From: Flavobacteriia bacterium
GTDB taxonomy: Bacteria > Bacteroidota > Bacteroidia > Flavobacteriales_D > Crocinitomicaceae
DNA: 64,000 bases
Direction of reading: 5' to 3'
Assembly (NCBI GenBank): GCA_947450325.1
Contig: CANFUT010000013.1
Span: 51,797-115,796, forward strand
A model generated the notes under the pieces. It searched no databases, was not told the DNA's origin, and saw only the letters and a program-made list of their open reading frames with translations. Shown in pieces: positions 1 to 9,678 of the stretch. The first letter of the stretch is position 1; the number at the start of each line of letters is the position of its first letter. The translations under genes and the position numbers were made by a program.

Positions 1-327
1 TTATATGACGAGTTTTTAAGTAAGCTTGGACTAGAAGATTGGGAATTTTGGATTAGAGTAGGTTCTTCAAAGTGGGAATTTAAGAAAATTGAAAAAATTC
101 AGTTTCAAATTAGAATTCAAACTTCATCACGAACTGTTGATGTTGCAAATAGAAATTTAGTAGAAATTAAAAAATATGTGTGTCAAAAGCATTCATTTTT
201 ATGGTTAGAAATGTATGAAAATATGTATTACCAAAATAAAATGACATCCGAAATGCCTGACTTTAAAATTGGAAGAATTGTTCTGGCGCCGTATAGATTT
301 TTTAAGCACAAAATTTTAAATCGATGA
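1..327 (+). CDS. Glycosyltransferase family 2, C-terminal fragment
   Basis: The reading frame is open from base 1 and ends at TGA 325-327, giving the last 108 residues of a protein whose start lies outside the window. The segment LEDWEFWIRV near the fragment's N-terminus is the typical acceptor/catalytic-base region (ED-x-E/D-W-x-R) of GT-A fold family 2 glycosyltransferases. The C-terminal tail is basic and aromatic, as is common in membrane-associated O-antigen GTs. Its stop overlaps the next gene's start in an ATGA arrangement, so the two are translationally coupled in the polysaccharide operon. The donor and acceptor sugars cannot be read from the sequence. The family call is good; the specificity is unknown. 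Confidence 0.7.
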   Translation, partial: LYDEFLSKLGLEDWEFWIRVGSSKWEFKKIEKIQFQIRIQTSSRTVDVANRNLVEIKKYVCQKHSFLWLEMYENMYYQNKMTSEMPDFKIGRIVLAPYRFFKHKILNR

Positions 328-1262
328 GCGAATATCGAATAAAAAGAGTTTCCGAATCGAATTTAAAGGATCTTTTATTTATTTATAAGAGTGCTTTTGG
401 GTATGATTTAGATCTAACTGTATTTCTAAAAAAACAAAATACTTTACAATTTGGAGATGCTTTTGTTGGTTTCATTGCTTATGACCTAGAAAATAATCCA
501 GCAGCTTTCTATGGTGTATATTCTTGTAAAATTGAATTTAATGGCAAATTATATTTAGCAGCTCAATCAGGAGACACCATGACACACAGTGACCACACTG
601 GGAAAGGGTTGTTCACCCAACTAGCATTAGAAACCTATGAGTATTGTAAAGAAAATGGTTTTCATTGTGTTTTTGGTTTTCCTAATGAAAATTCTTTTCC
701 AGGATTTATAAAAAGACTAGGATGGTCGCATTTTGATGATATGACTCCCTTTTTAGTTCGTGTTAATTGTATTCCGTGGATCAGAATAAAAAATACTTTG
801 AAGCTGTCTCAAAATTTACATAACAGATGGTGTCGTTTTCATTTGAATAAAATTAAGAAAGGTTCTCCTTTTAAAAGTTCCTCCTTAGATGCAGACATTC
901 CAGTTGTTGATCATTCCAAAGATTTTTTTGATTATAAAACTTACAGTGAAAACTACTTGATAGAGGTTGATGGCATCAATGTTTGGGTAAAGTTTGATGA
1001 ACTGTTTTTGTATATTGGCGACATAGAAAAATGCGACGAAGACACATTTATAACGACAATTAAAAAGTTAAAAGGTATTGCTTTTAGAATGGGGCTACCA
1101 CATTTAAGATTCCAAACAAGTTCTGATACTTGGGGATTTCAGATGTTTCAAAAAATTGGTGTGAGTATGGAGACAAAATATCCGGTTGGTGGAATTAATT
1201 TCTCAAGCGAGATTCCGTTGGAAAAAATGAAATTTACAGGTGCTGATAATGACACTTTTTAG
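324..1262 (+). CDS. GNAT-fold N-acetyltransferase of the polysaccharide locus
   Basis: A 312-residue protein starting at an ATG that overlaps the preceding stop (ATGA). The N-terminal half looks like a GNAT acyl-CoA transferase: a beta strand ending in GDTMTH is followed by HTGKGLFTQL, which fits the pyrophosphate-binding loop (Q/R-x-x-G-x-G/A), and then GFPNENSF-GFIKRLGW, a common GNAT motif-B ending. The C-terminal 150 residues form a second, diverged half, as in two-domain GNAT/FemAB-like sugar N-acyltransferases. Because it sits between a GT2 and an O-acyltransferase, it probably acylates an amino-sugar intermediate of the repeat unit (inference). The exact substrate is unknown. Confidence 0.65.
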   Translation: MSEYRIKRVSESNLKDLLFIYKSAFGYDLDLTVFLKKQNTLQFGDAFVGFIAYDLENNPAAFYGVYSCKIEFNGKLYLAAQSGDTMTHSDHTGKGLFTQLALETYEYCKENGFHCVFGFPNENSFPGFIKRLGWSHFDDMTPFLVRVNCIPWIRIKNTLKLSQNLHNRWCRFHLNKIKKGSPFKSSSLDADIPVVDHSKDFFDYKTYSENYLIEVDGINVWVKFDELFLYIGDIEKCDEDTFITTIKKLKGIAFRMGLPHLRFQTSSDTWGFQMFQKIGVSMETKYPVGGINFSSEIPLEKMKFTGADNDTF

Positions 1263-1279
1263 TGAGGTTAATTAATTCT

Positions 1280-2326
1280 ATGATTAAAAACAACGTTTAT
1301 TTACCAAATGTAACTTTCTTTAGATTTATTGCAGCGTTGTGGATTGTTTTTTACCATTTTGGTGCAACATTGACTGATAATACAGTCCTGAATAGAGTTG
1401 TCAGTAATGGATTTCAAGCGGTATCTTTTTTTTACGTTCTGTCGGGCTTCATTATGGCTTATTTATATTACTCATCTTTTTTGAATAAGCAATTTCAATT
1501 TTTTCAATTTTGGAAAGCAAGATTTGCACGCATTTATCCTGCTTATTTTGTTGCGTTAATTTGTTGTTTGTTTTTCTATTTATATTGGGGAACTGATTTT
1601 AAATTTTTGGATGGAATCGTTGAATTTTTATGCGTGCAAACTTGGACCTGGAGTTCTTTTCCTGGCTATAATTATCCAGACTGGAGTATATCAGTAGAAT
1701 TCTTTTTCTATTTTATTTTTCCATTTTTGATGAAAAAGTTCGTAACCTTAAGCACAAAGCTAATTATTTGGATAGTTTTTCTATTTTGGTTGACTACACA
1801 AAGTCTCTACAATTTAATAGATTTTGATAGTCAGAAAATTTTTGAAGACTTTCCTTTGTTTCATCTTTCATCTTTCGTTTTCGGTGTATTCGGTGGAATT
1901 TTGTTTTTTCGATACAATAGTCTTTTGATGAAGCTCAATTTTACTAAGCTTTTCATTAGCATACTATCGATTTCAATCCTACTAATTTCTGTTCATTTCG
2001 TTTTTGATATTAAAGAGAATATTGGGTTGTATGCGCCTATTTTTTTAATGCTCATTTTTGTTTTAGTCATTGATAGAACTTTTTTTTCTACGCTATTTTC
2101 TAATAAGATTGCTGACTATTTAGGGGAAATTAGCTTCAGTATTTATATTTTCCAATATCCTGTTTATATTTTATCCAAGATTATTGCTGGTAAATTTCAG
2201 GTGAATATAAATAGCATATTTTTTCTATTTTCCTTTGTTTCTTTGTTGATTGTAATCTCAATGTTTACTCACAAGTTTATAGAGAAAAAGATTCGAAAAT
2301 TAATTTTAGAAAAAAGTGTGAGATGA
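1280..2326 (+). CDS. Acyltransferase 3 family membrane O-acyltransferase (OafA/YrhL type)
   Basis: A 348-residue polytopic protein. The N-terminus reads FRFIAALWIVFYHFG, the conserved R-x-x-A-x-x-V-x-x-x-H signature of acyltransferase 3 enzymes, with the essential His on the first membrane helix. About ten hydrophobic segments follow, and SVEFFFYFIFPFL is the typical (S/E)-x-E-x-x-F-Y-x-x-x-P motif. These enzymes move acetyl groups across the inner membrane onto surface sugars. I start it at ATG 1280; a GTG at 1262 in the same frame would overlap the upstream stop by one base and adds only six residues. Its stop overlaps the start of the deacetylase gene, so it belongs to the same operon. Confidence 0.85.
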   Translation: MIKNNVYLPNVTFFRFIAALWIVFYHFGATLTDNTVLNRVVSNGFQAVSFFYVLSGFIMAYLYYSSFLNKQFQFFQFWKARFARIYPAYFVALICCLFFYLYWGTDFKFLDGIVEFLCVQTWTWSSFPGYNYPDWSISVEFFFYFIFPFLMKKFVTLSTKLIIWIVFLFWLTTQSLYNLIDFDSQKIFEDFPLFHLSSFVFGVFGGILFFRYNSLLMKLNFTKLFISILSISILLISVHFVFDIKENIGLYAPIFLMLIFVLVIDRTFFSTLFSNKIADYLGEISFSIYIFQYPVYILSKIIAGKFQVNINSIFFLFSFVSLLIVISMFTHKFIEKKIRKLILEKSVR

Positions 2327-3366
2327 ATTGGTTTGAACAAAAAATATTAGGCTTATTCGTAAAAACAAAGGGCAAATTATCTGCCAGAATTTTGGCAGGA
2401 CAAGGATTGATATTCATGTTGCATAGGGTTTTGCCCGAGAACGAAAGAGAAAAATACACGTTAAACAGAGATTTGGCTATAACTCCTGAAAAGCTTGAAG
2501 AATATATTCTTTTCTTCAAGCAGCACGACTATCACTTTATTTCTTTAGATGAACTATCGGATTGGTTGGATGGAAAAATCAAACTTAACAAAAAAATCGT
2601 TTGTTTGACTTTTGATGATGGTTATCGAGATAATTTAATCCATGGATTACCGATTTTAAAAAAGCACCAAGTACCAGCTACGATATATGTAACCAATTGT
2701 TTGCCTAATGGTACAGGCTTGTTGTGGTGGTATTATTTTGAAGAATTTGCAAATAAAGCCAATCGACTCATTTTAGATTCTTCAATCCGTAAAGTCGAGT
2801 TTTGTTGGAAAGATTCAAATGATGCTTTTTCTCAATTTCAGCAAGTGAGTGAGGCTATTAAGTCAATTCCTTCAATAGAACTTAGGCACGTATTGAAAAG
2901 TAGTTTTGGGTTGACCGATGAGGAAATGGAGAAACATTGCAGGGAGATTTCGTTGACTTGGGACGAAATTAAAGTTTTATCAGATGAAACAATGATTAAC
3001 ATAGGTGCACATACGATGAACCATGTTTCTGTGAAACAACAAGAAAGTGAGTTAGTTAAGGTGGAAATGTTGAATTCAAAACTTGAAATTGAAAGTAAAA
3101 TTGGTAAAAAAGTGGCACATTTCGCTTACCCTTTTGGTGGCGAGTTTGATGTTTGTGAAAGAGATATAAAGATCGCATCATCCTTGGGGTTCAAAACTTC
3201 AACATTGAATCAACCTGGTAACATTTTTAAAACCAATAAATCAAGGAAGCAAGCATTGGCAAGGATGCCACTTGGAAATAGAACAGAAGCGGAAAGAATG
3301 AATAATTATATGAATGGAATTTATCATTTTTCTGTAAACGGATTTAAAAAGGAAAAATATTCTTGA
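2323..3366 (+). CDS. Polysaccharide deacetylase (NodB homology domain)
   Basis: A 347-residue carbohydrate esterase family 4 protein. Motif 1 is CLTFDDGYRDN, whose two Asp residues are the catalytic base and a metal ligand. Motif 2 is GAHTMNHVSV (H-x-x-x-H metal ligands). FAYPFGG is the later Y-P-x-G motif. The N-terminal region GLIFMLHRVLPENE is typical of the exopolysaccharide-locus subgroup. The family de-N-acetylates or de-O-acetylates surface glycans. No signal peptide is visible, which suggests action on a cytoplasmic or lipid-linked intermediate (inference). The start overlaps the upstream acyltransferase stop by 4 bases (ATGA). Confidence 0.85.
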   Translation: MNWFEQKILGLFVKTKGKLSARILAGQGLIFMLHRVLPENEREKYTLNRDLAITPEKLEEYILFFKQHDYHFISLDELSDWLDGKIKLNKKIVCLTFDDGYRDNLIHGLPILKKHQVPATIYVTNCLPNGTGLLWWYYFEEFANKANRLILDSSIRKVEFCWKDSNDAFSQFQQVSEAIKSIPSIELRHVLKSSFGLTDEEMEKHCREISLTWDEIKVLSDETMINIGAHTMNHVSVKQQESELVKVEMLNSKLEIESKIGKKVAHFAYPFGGEFDVCERDIKIASSLGFKTSTLNQPGNIFKTNKSRKQALARMPLGNRTEAERMNNYMNGIYHFSVNGFKKEKYS

Positions 3367-3367
3367 A

Positions 3368-4408
3368 ATGAATGAAGTAGAAATTGATATTTCAATAGTG
3401 ATTGTAAATTACAAAACACCTGATCTAACAAGAGCTTGTGTAGAATCAATCATGGAGAATTGTTCAGGAATTAATGTGGAATTGATTGTTGTTGATAATA
3501 ATTCTCAAGATGAATCTGAAGGATTGATTACCAACTTGTTTCCGGGATTAATTTGGATAAATACTGGCTACAATGCAGGATTTTCAAGGGCTAATAATGT
3601 GGGAATCAATAACGCTTCAGGTAAATATATTTTGCTACTTAATTCCGATACAACTATTAATTCGGATACTCTACCAAATACCCTGAGGGATTATCAAAAT
3701 CTTGAGAAAACAGGACAAAAGATTGGGTTTTTAGGTTGTCAACTAATAGACTTAAATGGTAACATTCAACATAATTCAAGACCTAAAATCAGAAATATTG
3801 AAAAAATTGTTGTTGCCCATCCATTGGTGATTTTGATTTCAAGAATTTTTAGTGTAAAGCCTGAAGATAAAGAGAAGACTCATAAAGAAATGGATGAATT
3901 ACACAAAATTTTTCATGAAACGGAATGGTTGGGTGGGACCTATTTGTTTTACAATAGAAAAATTTCATATGAATTGGGTCAATTCTTAGATGAAGACTTT
4001 TTCATGTACGGAGAAGATACTGAGTGGTCACTGCGATTAAGAAGATTGGGATTTAAACATTTTTTCACTCCAAATGCAAGTATTATACATGCAGAGGGAG
4101 GAAGCTTCAAAATTAAAGCGTCAAAGTGGGTTCAAATTTCAGTTTCTGAATGGTTATTCATTATGAAATATTATGGAAAGTTTACTTACTTTTTTATTGC
4201 ATTATTTAATTTGACAGGTCTTCAATTAGATAATTTTTTCATAAAAAGAGCTATTAAAAAAAAATCAGATGTGGCGAATTATGAATTAGTAGAAGACTAT
4301 GAATTGCGTAAACAGGTAATTGTGTTGTTGAAAAAATATTTTTTTAAAATCCTTTTCAGTTTTAACCGAAAAACATCTTCTTCAAAGGATTATTTAAAAG
4401 TTTTCTAA
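3368..4408 (+). CDS. Glycosyltransferase family 2 (WbbL/rhamnosyltransferase-like)
   Basis: A 346-residue GT-A enzyme. ISIVIVNYKTPDLTRACVESI is the N-terminal nucleotide-binding strand of the WbbL subgroup. LLLNSDTTI holds the metal-binding D-x-D position (here NSD), and FMYGEDTEWSLRLRRLG is the catalytic ED-x-E/D-W-x-x-R region. The C-terminal 80 residues are basic with a hydrophobic stretch, suggesting peripheral membrane contact. It most resembles enzymes that add rhamnose or another deoxyhexose to a lipid-linked acceptor, but specificity cannot be deduced. It begins one base after the deacetylase stop. A run of nine A at 4256-4264 encodes three consecutive Lys and could be prone to slippage. 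Confidence 0.85.
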   Translation: MNEVEIDISIVIVNYKTPDLTRACVESIMENCSGINVELIVVDNNSQDESEGLITNLFPGLIWINTGYNAGFSRANNVGINNASGKYILLLNSDTTINSDTLPNTLRDYQNLEKTGQKIGFLGCQLIDLNGNIQHNSRPKIRNIEKIVVAHPLVILISRIFSVKPEDKEKTHKEMDELHKIFHETEWLGGTYLFYNRKISYELGQFLDEDFFMYGEDTEWSLRLRRLGFKHFFTPNASIIHAEGGSFKIKASKWVQISVSEWLFIMKYYGKFTYFFIALFNLTGLQLDNFFIKRAIKKKSDVANYELVEDYELRKQVIVLLKKYFFKILFSFNRKTSSSKDYLKVF

Positions 4409-4418
4409 AATATTGATA

Positions 4419-5483
4419 ATGGGAGTAAAGTATAGAATTAATAAAATTTTGGGAAGAAGCACAATCGATTTTGTAGATATTTCTTACTTATTAGAATCTG
4501 TAAAATCAATCGCTAGAAGAGGAAGTAAAGTCGTAGCTATTTGTTTAGAAAACACTAATAGTTCTTTTTTAGGAGTTAAAAATGCAACGTTTAATTTATT
4601 TCCAGATAGTACTTTGGTTTTACCAGCTTATTACAGTAATATTAAATTAACTGAAAAGCAATTCATTGAGCTTAGCGAACTGATAGTTAGTGAAGGGTTT
4701 GAACAAGTTGTTATTAGTACTTTGCCTTTATCGATGAACAAACTACTTGATTTACTATCGGATAAGATTTATGTGAAAGTTATTTTTCATGGAGCGCTGA
4801 GTGAATTGTCAAACGAGGTCAATGAAAAGCAGTTTTTTAATATGATTCAGCTGGCTCAGAAAGGTAAAATCAAAAAAATTGGTTTTGTAAAATCGGGATT
4901 AGAAAACTGGTCAAGTCATTTATTTGAAATTCAAACAAATCAATTACAGTTAAGACCAATAAAACCGAACGTGAATCAAAAAATTAAAACTAAAAAAATA
5001 AATATTGGGATTTTTGGAAATTCGACTTTTAATAAGAATATTTATAATCAAATCGCTGGAGCATTAGCGGTTGAAAATGTTATGATTCACACCTCCTTGA
5101 ATACTAAGTTTTCAGAAATCGGATTTAACGATAAAATTATAATCCATCCTTTTATGGACCATGAGACCTTTGTTCAATTGATTTCACAAATGGATATAAA
5201 TTTACATTTGTCATTTAGCGAAGGTATGGGAGGACAAGTTTTTACTGAATCTTTGGCACAAGGTGTACCTTGTTTAACTAGTTATAACAATGAATATTTA
5301 AGACATGATTTAGAATTATTAAAGTTATTGACGGTTGAACAATATGAAAATCCCTGGCAGATAACAAAAGCAATTGAGAAAGTATTAGCATTTGATAGAG
5401 AAACTTTACGAACAAAATTATTTGATTATTCTTTTTTAATTGAAAAAGAATCTGAAATGTTACTTAATGCTTTTTTAAAATAA
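4419..5483 (+). CDS. Glycosyltransferase, GT-B fold (GT4-like, divergent)
   Basis: A 354-residue protein without a clear N-terminal signature. The second half has INIGIFGNSTFNKN, then NLHLSFSEGMGGQVFTESLAQGVPCL, which fits the donor-nucleotide-binding E-x(7)-E region (SEG...ES-A-G-P) of GT-B glycosyltransferases. I use ATG 4419; a TTG at 4413 in frame adds two residues. It follows the GT2 gene by 10 bases and precedes the next acyltransferase by 15. It most likely transfers one sugar of the repeat unit. Homology to GT4 is inferred from the C-terminal motif only. Confidence 0.6.
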   Translation: MGVKYRINKILGRSTIDFVDISYLLESVKSIARRGSKVVAICLENTNSSFLGVKNATFNLFPDSTLVLPAYYSNIKLTEKQFIELSELIVSEGFEQVVISTLPLSMNKLLDLLSDKIYVKVIFHGALSELSNEVNEKQFFNMIQLAQKGKIKKIGFVKSGLENWSSHLFEIQTNQLQLRPIKPNVNQKIKTKKINIGIFGNSTFNKNIYNQIAGALAVENVMIHTSLNTKFSEIGFNDKIIIHPFMDHETFVQLISQMDINLHLSFSEGMGGQVFTESLAQGVPCLTSYNNEYLRHDLELLKLLTVEQYENPWQITKAIEKVLAFDRETLRTKLFDYSFLIEKESEMLLNAFLK

Positions 5484-5498
5484 TATATAATAGATTGA

Positions 5499-6665
5499 AT
5501 GAATCAATTAGCTAATCAAGAAAGAATTTATTTTAAAGGAATTGACGGACTGCGAGCTATTGGAGCTTTAACAGTGGTCTTTGGTCATATTGAATTAACT
5601 AAATCAGATTTTTCAATTCCAAATTTACTGCACATTCCATTTTATAAATATACGTCAGGACATTTGGGAGTAGTGTTATTTTTTGTATTAAGTGGTTTTT
5701 TGATTACCTATTTGCTTCTGGAAGAAAAAGATAAATTTAAGACAATTTCAATTAAAAGGTTTTATTTCAGAAGAATCCTAAGAATTTGGCCAATTTATTA
5801 TTTGATTTTATTTCTTTTGCTTTTTTTATTTCCAAATATTATAAGTTTACCATACAGTGCCAAACCTAATTTGAGCAACTTTTCTGAATCCTATCCAACT
5901 TTAATGATTTTCTTTTTGATGGCTCCCAATTTGATGCCTTTCGGTATTCCAGGTATTGTTGGCGGATTTCATTTAAGTTCAATTGGCACAGAGGAACAAT
6001 TTTATCTTTTTTGGCCGTGGTTAATTAAATGGTTCAAGAATATTATGATTCCATTGCTATTCATTTTTGTCTTCATAGCTATTGCACCAAATTTTTGTGA
6101 TTATTTGCTCAGTCATTTCTTTTTAAAAGGAAGTTTAGAATATGTTTTTATCGAAGATTTGAGACTTTTTTTTCAACTGTTTAAAATAGACTGTATGGCA
6201 TTAGGTGGAATTTTTGCATATATTTATTTTAATAAGAAAACAAAATTGTTAAATTTTTTTTTCAATAAATACGTTCAGATTATTGCTCTTTTTTTTGGGT
6301 TTGGTTTTTGGATTATTGGTATAAGAGTACATTTTTTCAAAGATGAATTCTACGGTATCTTTTTTGCAATCATCATTTTAAATACCGCAGTTAATCCTAA
6401 AAAGCTTATTTCATTTGACTATAAATGGCTGAATTATATTGGTAAAATTTCATACGGAATATACGTTTACCATTGGATAATCATTTTATTCGTGTTGAAT
6501 TTTACGATTCATATGAAAGACAATTCAGTTCTATTTAATACCGTTTTTTATAGCGCTTCACTCGGATTAACATTACTCGTTTCACATTTTTCTTTTTTTA
6601 AATTTGAAAGTTATTTCTTGAAATTTAAAGATAAATTTGCACTCATTAAGTCTAATAAAATCTGA
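5499..6665 (+). CDS. Acyltransferase 3 family membrane O-acyltransferase (second copy)
   Basis: A 388-residue polytopic protein. GIDGLRAIGALTVVFGH is the R-x-x-A-x-x-x-V-x-x-x-H active-site helix of acyltransferase 3 enzymes, and GTEEQFYLFWPW is the typical second motif (E-x-F-Y-x-x-W-P). About ten transmembrane segments are visible. It is more like the full-length OafA membrane domain than the first copy at 1280, with a longer C-terminus, so the two probably modify different positions or sugars (inference). No periplasmic SGNH domain is attached. It lies inside the operon between two glycosyltransferases. Confidence 0.85.
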   Translation: MNQLANQERIYFKGIDGLRAIGALTVVFGHIELTKSDFSIPNLLHIPFYKYTSGHLGVVLFFVLSGFLITYLLLEEKDKFKTISIKRFYFRRILRIWPIYYLILFLLLFLFPNIISLPYSAKPNLSNFSESYPTLMIFFLMAPNLMPFGIPGIVGGFHLSSIGTEEQFYLFWPWLIKWFKNIMIPLLFIFVFIAIAPNFCDYLLSHFFLKGSLEYVFIEDLRLFFQLFKIDCMALGGIFAYIYFNKKTKLLNFFFNKYVQIIALFFGFGFWIIGIRVHFFKDEFYGIFFAIIILNTAVNPKKLISFDYKWLNYIGKISYGIYVYHWIIILFVLNFTIHMKDNSVLFNTVFYSASLGLTLLVSHFSFFKFESYFLKFKDKFALIKSNKI

Positions 6666-6672
6666 TGTATCA

Positions 6673-7809
6673 ATGAAAATAATCCACATCATACCCAATC
6701 TAAAAAAAGGAGGTGCAGAGCGAATTGTCATTGATATAATTCGCACTTTAAGCAAAAAAAAAGAGCTTGTCGTCAAGTTAATTCTTTTTGAAGATAAAAT
6801 TGAGTATGATGTTGACGACATCCAACAGTTGATTGAAATTATTCCGAGTAAAGTATCGCTTTCAATCTCAAAAAAGCATGTTTTAAGTGTTACTCAATTG
6901 CAAAATACATTTGATTTTTTTAAACCTGATATTATTCATTCTCACTTATTTGAAGCGGAAATCGTTTCTAGAAGTTGCTACTTTCCCAGTGCAAACTGGT
7001 TTTCTCATTCACATGACAGAATGCAGTCTTTGGAAAATCTTGGGCTTTTAAATATCAAAACAAAACGAGATTTGACAAACTTTTTTGAAAAACGATATTT
7101 GTTGAAACGATATCGAAAAAATGGAGGAAATCACTTTATTGCTATTTCTGAAGATATAGGACAGTTCTTAAAGTCTGTTTTGCCTCAGGATTTATCAAAT
7201 GTATATTTGTTGCAAAATGCAATCGACGTTCAACGATTTTTAAAACCGAGTTATTTTATTAATGCAAAATTGGATGCAGCTTGTCAATTGATTTCGATAG
7301 GTAGATTGGATAAAAATAAAAATCATCAATTTTTAATAGATGTTGTTGCTGAATTGGAAAATCGCAATATTCCGATATTGCTAACAATCATTGGAGAAGG
7401 AGCAGAGAGAGAAAATCTTGAGTCTAAGATTAGCTTACTTAAATTGGAGTCTAAAATTAAGTTACTCGGTCTGATTCACAATATTGAAACATACTTAAAT
7501 GAATCAAACGTTTATGTTCATTCTGCTTTAACAGAAGGTTTTGGGTTGACTTTAATTGAAGCGATGGCATCTGGACTTCCAGTCATTACTTTAGATGGAG
7601 GGGGGAATCGGATGTTGATTGAACAGGGAAAAAATGGATTTTTAGTCGAAGACAATTCAACAAAAACTTTTGCTGATAAAATAATTGAATGCACTTCAAG
7701 TAATGAAAAATATAGTGTATATTCAAAATATGCAACTGAATTTGCTCACCAGTTTGACATAAATCACTATATTGACAAACTAATTGATATTTATCAAAAA
7801 TCACTTTAA
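6673..7809 (+). CDS. Glycosyltransferase family 4
   Basis: A 378-residue GT-B enzyme. MKIIHIIPNLKKGGAERI is the classic GT4 N-terminal loop (N-x-x-x-G-G-A-E-R). SIGRLDKNKNH marks the start of the donor domain, and SALTEGFGLTLIEAMASGLPVI is the E-x(7)-E donor-phosphate motif. I start it at ATG 6673, eight bases after the upstream stop; a longer frame starts upstream with no family support. Nine consecutive A bases at 6754-6762 encode Lys-Lys-Lys early in the protein, a possible slippage site. It precedes asnB with no gap, so it is co-transcribed with it. Confidence 0.9.
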   Translation: MKIIHIIPNLKKGGAERIVIDIIRTLSKKKELVVKLILFEDKIEYDVDDIQQLIEIIPSKVSLSISKKHVLSVTQLQNTFDFFKPDIIHSHLFEAEIVSRSCYFPSANWFSHSHDRMQSLENLGLLNIKTKRDLTNFFEKRYLLKRYRKNGGNHFIAISEDIGQFLKSVLPQDLSNVYLLQNAIDVQRFLKPSYFINAKLDAACQLISIGRLDKNKNHQFLIDVVAELENRNIPILLTIIGEGAERENLESKISLLKLESKIKLLGLIHNIETYLNESNVYVHSALTEGFGLTLIEAMASGLPVITLDGGGNRMLIEQGKNGFLVEDNSTKTFADKIIECTSSNEKYSVYSKYATEFAHQFDINHYIDKLIDIYQKSL

Positions 7810-9678
7810 ATGTGTGGAATAGCAGGAATTATTGATTTTGGTAGTAGTCTTCAAATTGATGAAAATTTACTTCGACAAATGGCGGAGCCGTTAAAGTTTC
7901 GCGGTCCTGATCAGGAAGGTTACACGTTTCAAAATCATTCTAATTTTAGTTTTGGTCTAGCACACAAACGACTAAGCATTATTGATTTATCGGATTCTGG
8001 ACGTCAACCAATGTGGAGTAAAGATGGAAAGGTTGTCATCGTTTTTAATGGAGAGATTTACAATTATCAGGAAATTAAAAGAGAACTAGAAAAAATTGGA
8101 CAAGATTTTAGTTCGACATCAGATACTGAGGCTATAATTTATGCATACCAACATTGGGGAATTTCGAAAACCATTGAAATATTGGAAGGAATGTTTGCTT
8201 TTGTAATTGTTGACATCGAAAAACAAACGTCTTACATTGCTCGAGATCGATTTGGTGAAAAACCACTTTATTATCATTTTGATAGACAGTTTTTAGCCTT
8301 TAGCTCTGATATTCGCTCTTTTAAAGCTTTAAAATTAAAACAGACAATTGATATTCATGCATTGGGTTACTACTTTTCAGAAATGTCAACACCAGTAGAA
8401 AATTCCATTTTTAAAGAAATAAAAAAATTACCACCAGCCAATTTTATTGAGTTTGATAATAAAACCTTTCAAAAACATGAATATTGGCAGTTGAATTATA
8501 AAGATAAAACGGAATTAACGTTATCAGAATCTATTGATCAGGCAGAGATTCTGATTGAAAAAGCGGTCCAGAATACACTTCTATCAGATGTACCTGTCGG
8601 TTGCTTTTTAAGTGGTGGATTAGATTCTTCGTTGATTTCTTTTTATGCCGCAAAAAATTACGGTTCGCAAATCAATACGTTTAGTGTTGGTTTTGAGTAC
8701 GAATCTTTCAATGAATTGCCATATGCGAGAGCAATTTCAGCGCAAATTGGCTCGAAGCACAATGAAATCATTTTGAATCCTAATGATTTGAATATTGTAG
8801 ATGCGTTGCTTAAAGAATATGGAGAACCTTTTGCTGATTCATCAGCAATCCCAACATACTATGTTTCTCATTTTGCCGGCAAATCAGTCAAAGTTGTAAT
8901 TGGTGGTGATGGTGGAGACGAGGTTTTTGCAGGTTACAGAACCTATAACCAAGGATTACGAATGCAGCAATGGTCGAATAGAAATTGGCTAAAACAACCA
9001 ATGAAGTTGATTTCTAAATTGACTAAATTGGAAAAGGTAAATTATCTCTCTGGAGTAATGGAAAAGGACATTTCAGTGCTGGCAAGTGCCCTTTACAGAA
9101 ATATGGGGTTTTCACAAAGTGCTTTAAGAGAATTATTCGATGATGAGTTGTTTTATAATGCACCCAAAAAAGAGCACGAAGGCAAAATTTTAGACGCTTT
9201 ACAAAATGATGATGCAGTTTTTGATGTTTTATTAAGTGCCTCAATGAAAACCAGACTTGTGAATGATTATTTGGTAAAAACTGACCGTGCAACCATGTTT
9301 AATTCGTTGGAGTTAAGAACGCCATTTATTGATAAATCATTGGTTGAATTTGCGAACACCTTGCCCTATGATTATATCATGCATGATGGAATTAATAAAT
9401 ACATCACTAAAAAAATCTCTGAAAAATATTTCACCAAAGATTTGATTTACAGAGAAAAGCAAGGTTTTGGGATCCCTATTGGGCAATGGATGCGAGATGG
9501 CTGGAAAAAGCAATTTGCAGAGATAATACTTGATAAACAGGATGTTATTCCATTGAACTATAATTACATCGAAAAGATATGGAACGAACATTTGACTGAA
9601 ATCAAGGACCATACTCACAAACTTTGGTGTGTTTATGTTTTTCATAAATGGATCAAAAGCGAATATTTATCAAAATGA
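7810..9678 (+). CDS. asnB: Glutamine-dependent asparagine synthetase-like amidotransferase (copy 1)
   Basis: A 622-residue two-domain enzyme. Met-Cys-Gly-Ile at the start gives the N-terminal nucleophile Cys2 of a class II glutaminase; RLSIIDLS, FNGEIYN and SDTEAI are the glutamine-pocket motifs. The synthetase half has the PP-loop FLSGGLDSSL and GDGGDEVFAGY. The length matches the AsnB family. In polysaccharide loci such proteins are proposed to amidate uronic acid carboxyl groups (for example WbpS in Pseudomonas aeruginosa O6), so it may make a glycuronamide rather than asparagine. The ATG follows the previous stop directly, and the next gene overlaps its stop. Family certain, substrate uncertain. 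Confidence 0.9.
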   Translation: MCGIAGIIDFGSSLQIDENLLRQMAEPLKFRGPDQEGYTFQNHSNFSFGLAHKRLSIIDLSDSGRQPMWSKDGKVVIVFNGEIYNYQEIKRELEKIGQDFSSTSDTEAIIYAYQHWGISKTIEILEGMFAFVIVDIEKQTSYIARDRFGEKPLYYHFDRQFLAFSSDIRSFKALKLKQTIDIHALGYYFSEMSTPVENSIFKEIKKLPPANFIEFDNKTFQKHEYWQLNYKDKTELTLSESIDQAEILIEKAVQNTLLSDVPVGCFLSGGLDSSLISFYAAKNYGSQINTFSVGFEYESFNELPYARAISAQIGSKHNEIILNPNDLNIVDALLKEYGEPFADSSAIPTYYVSHFAGKSVKVVIGGDGGDEVFAGYRTYNQGLRMQQWSNRNWLKQPMKLISKLTKLEKVNYLSGVMEKDISVLASALYRNMGFSQSALRELFDDELFYNAPKKEHEGKILDALQNDDAVFDVLLSASMKTRLVNDYLVKTDRATMFNSLELRTPFIDKSLVEFANTLPYDYIMHDGINKYITKKISEKYFTKDLIYREKQGFGIPIGQWMRDGWKKQFAEIILDKQDVIPLNYNYIEKIWNEHLTEIKDHTHKLWCVYVFHKWIKSEYLSK

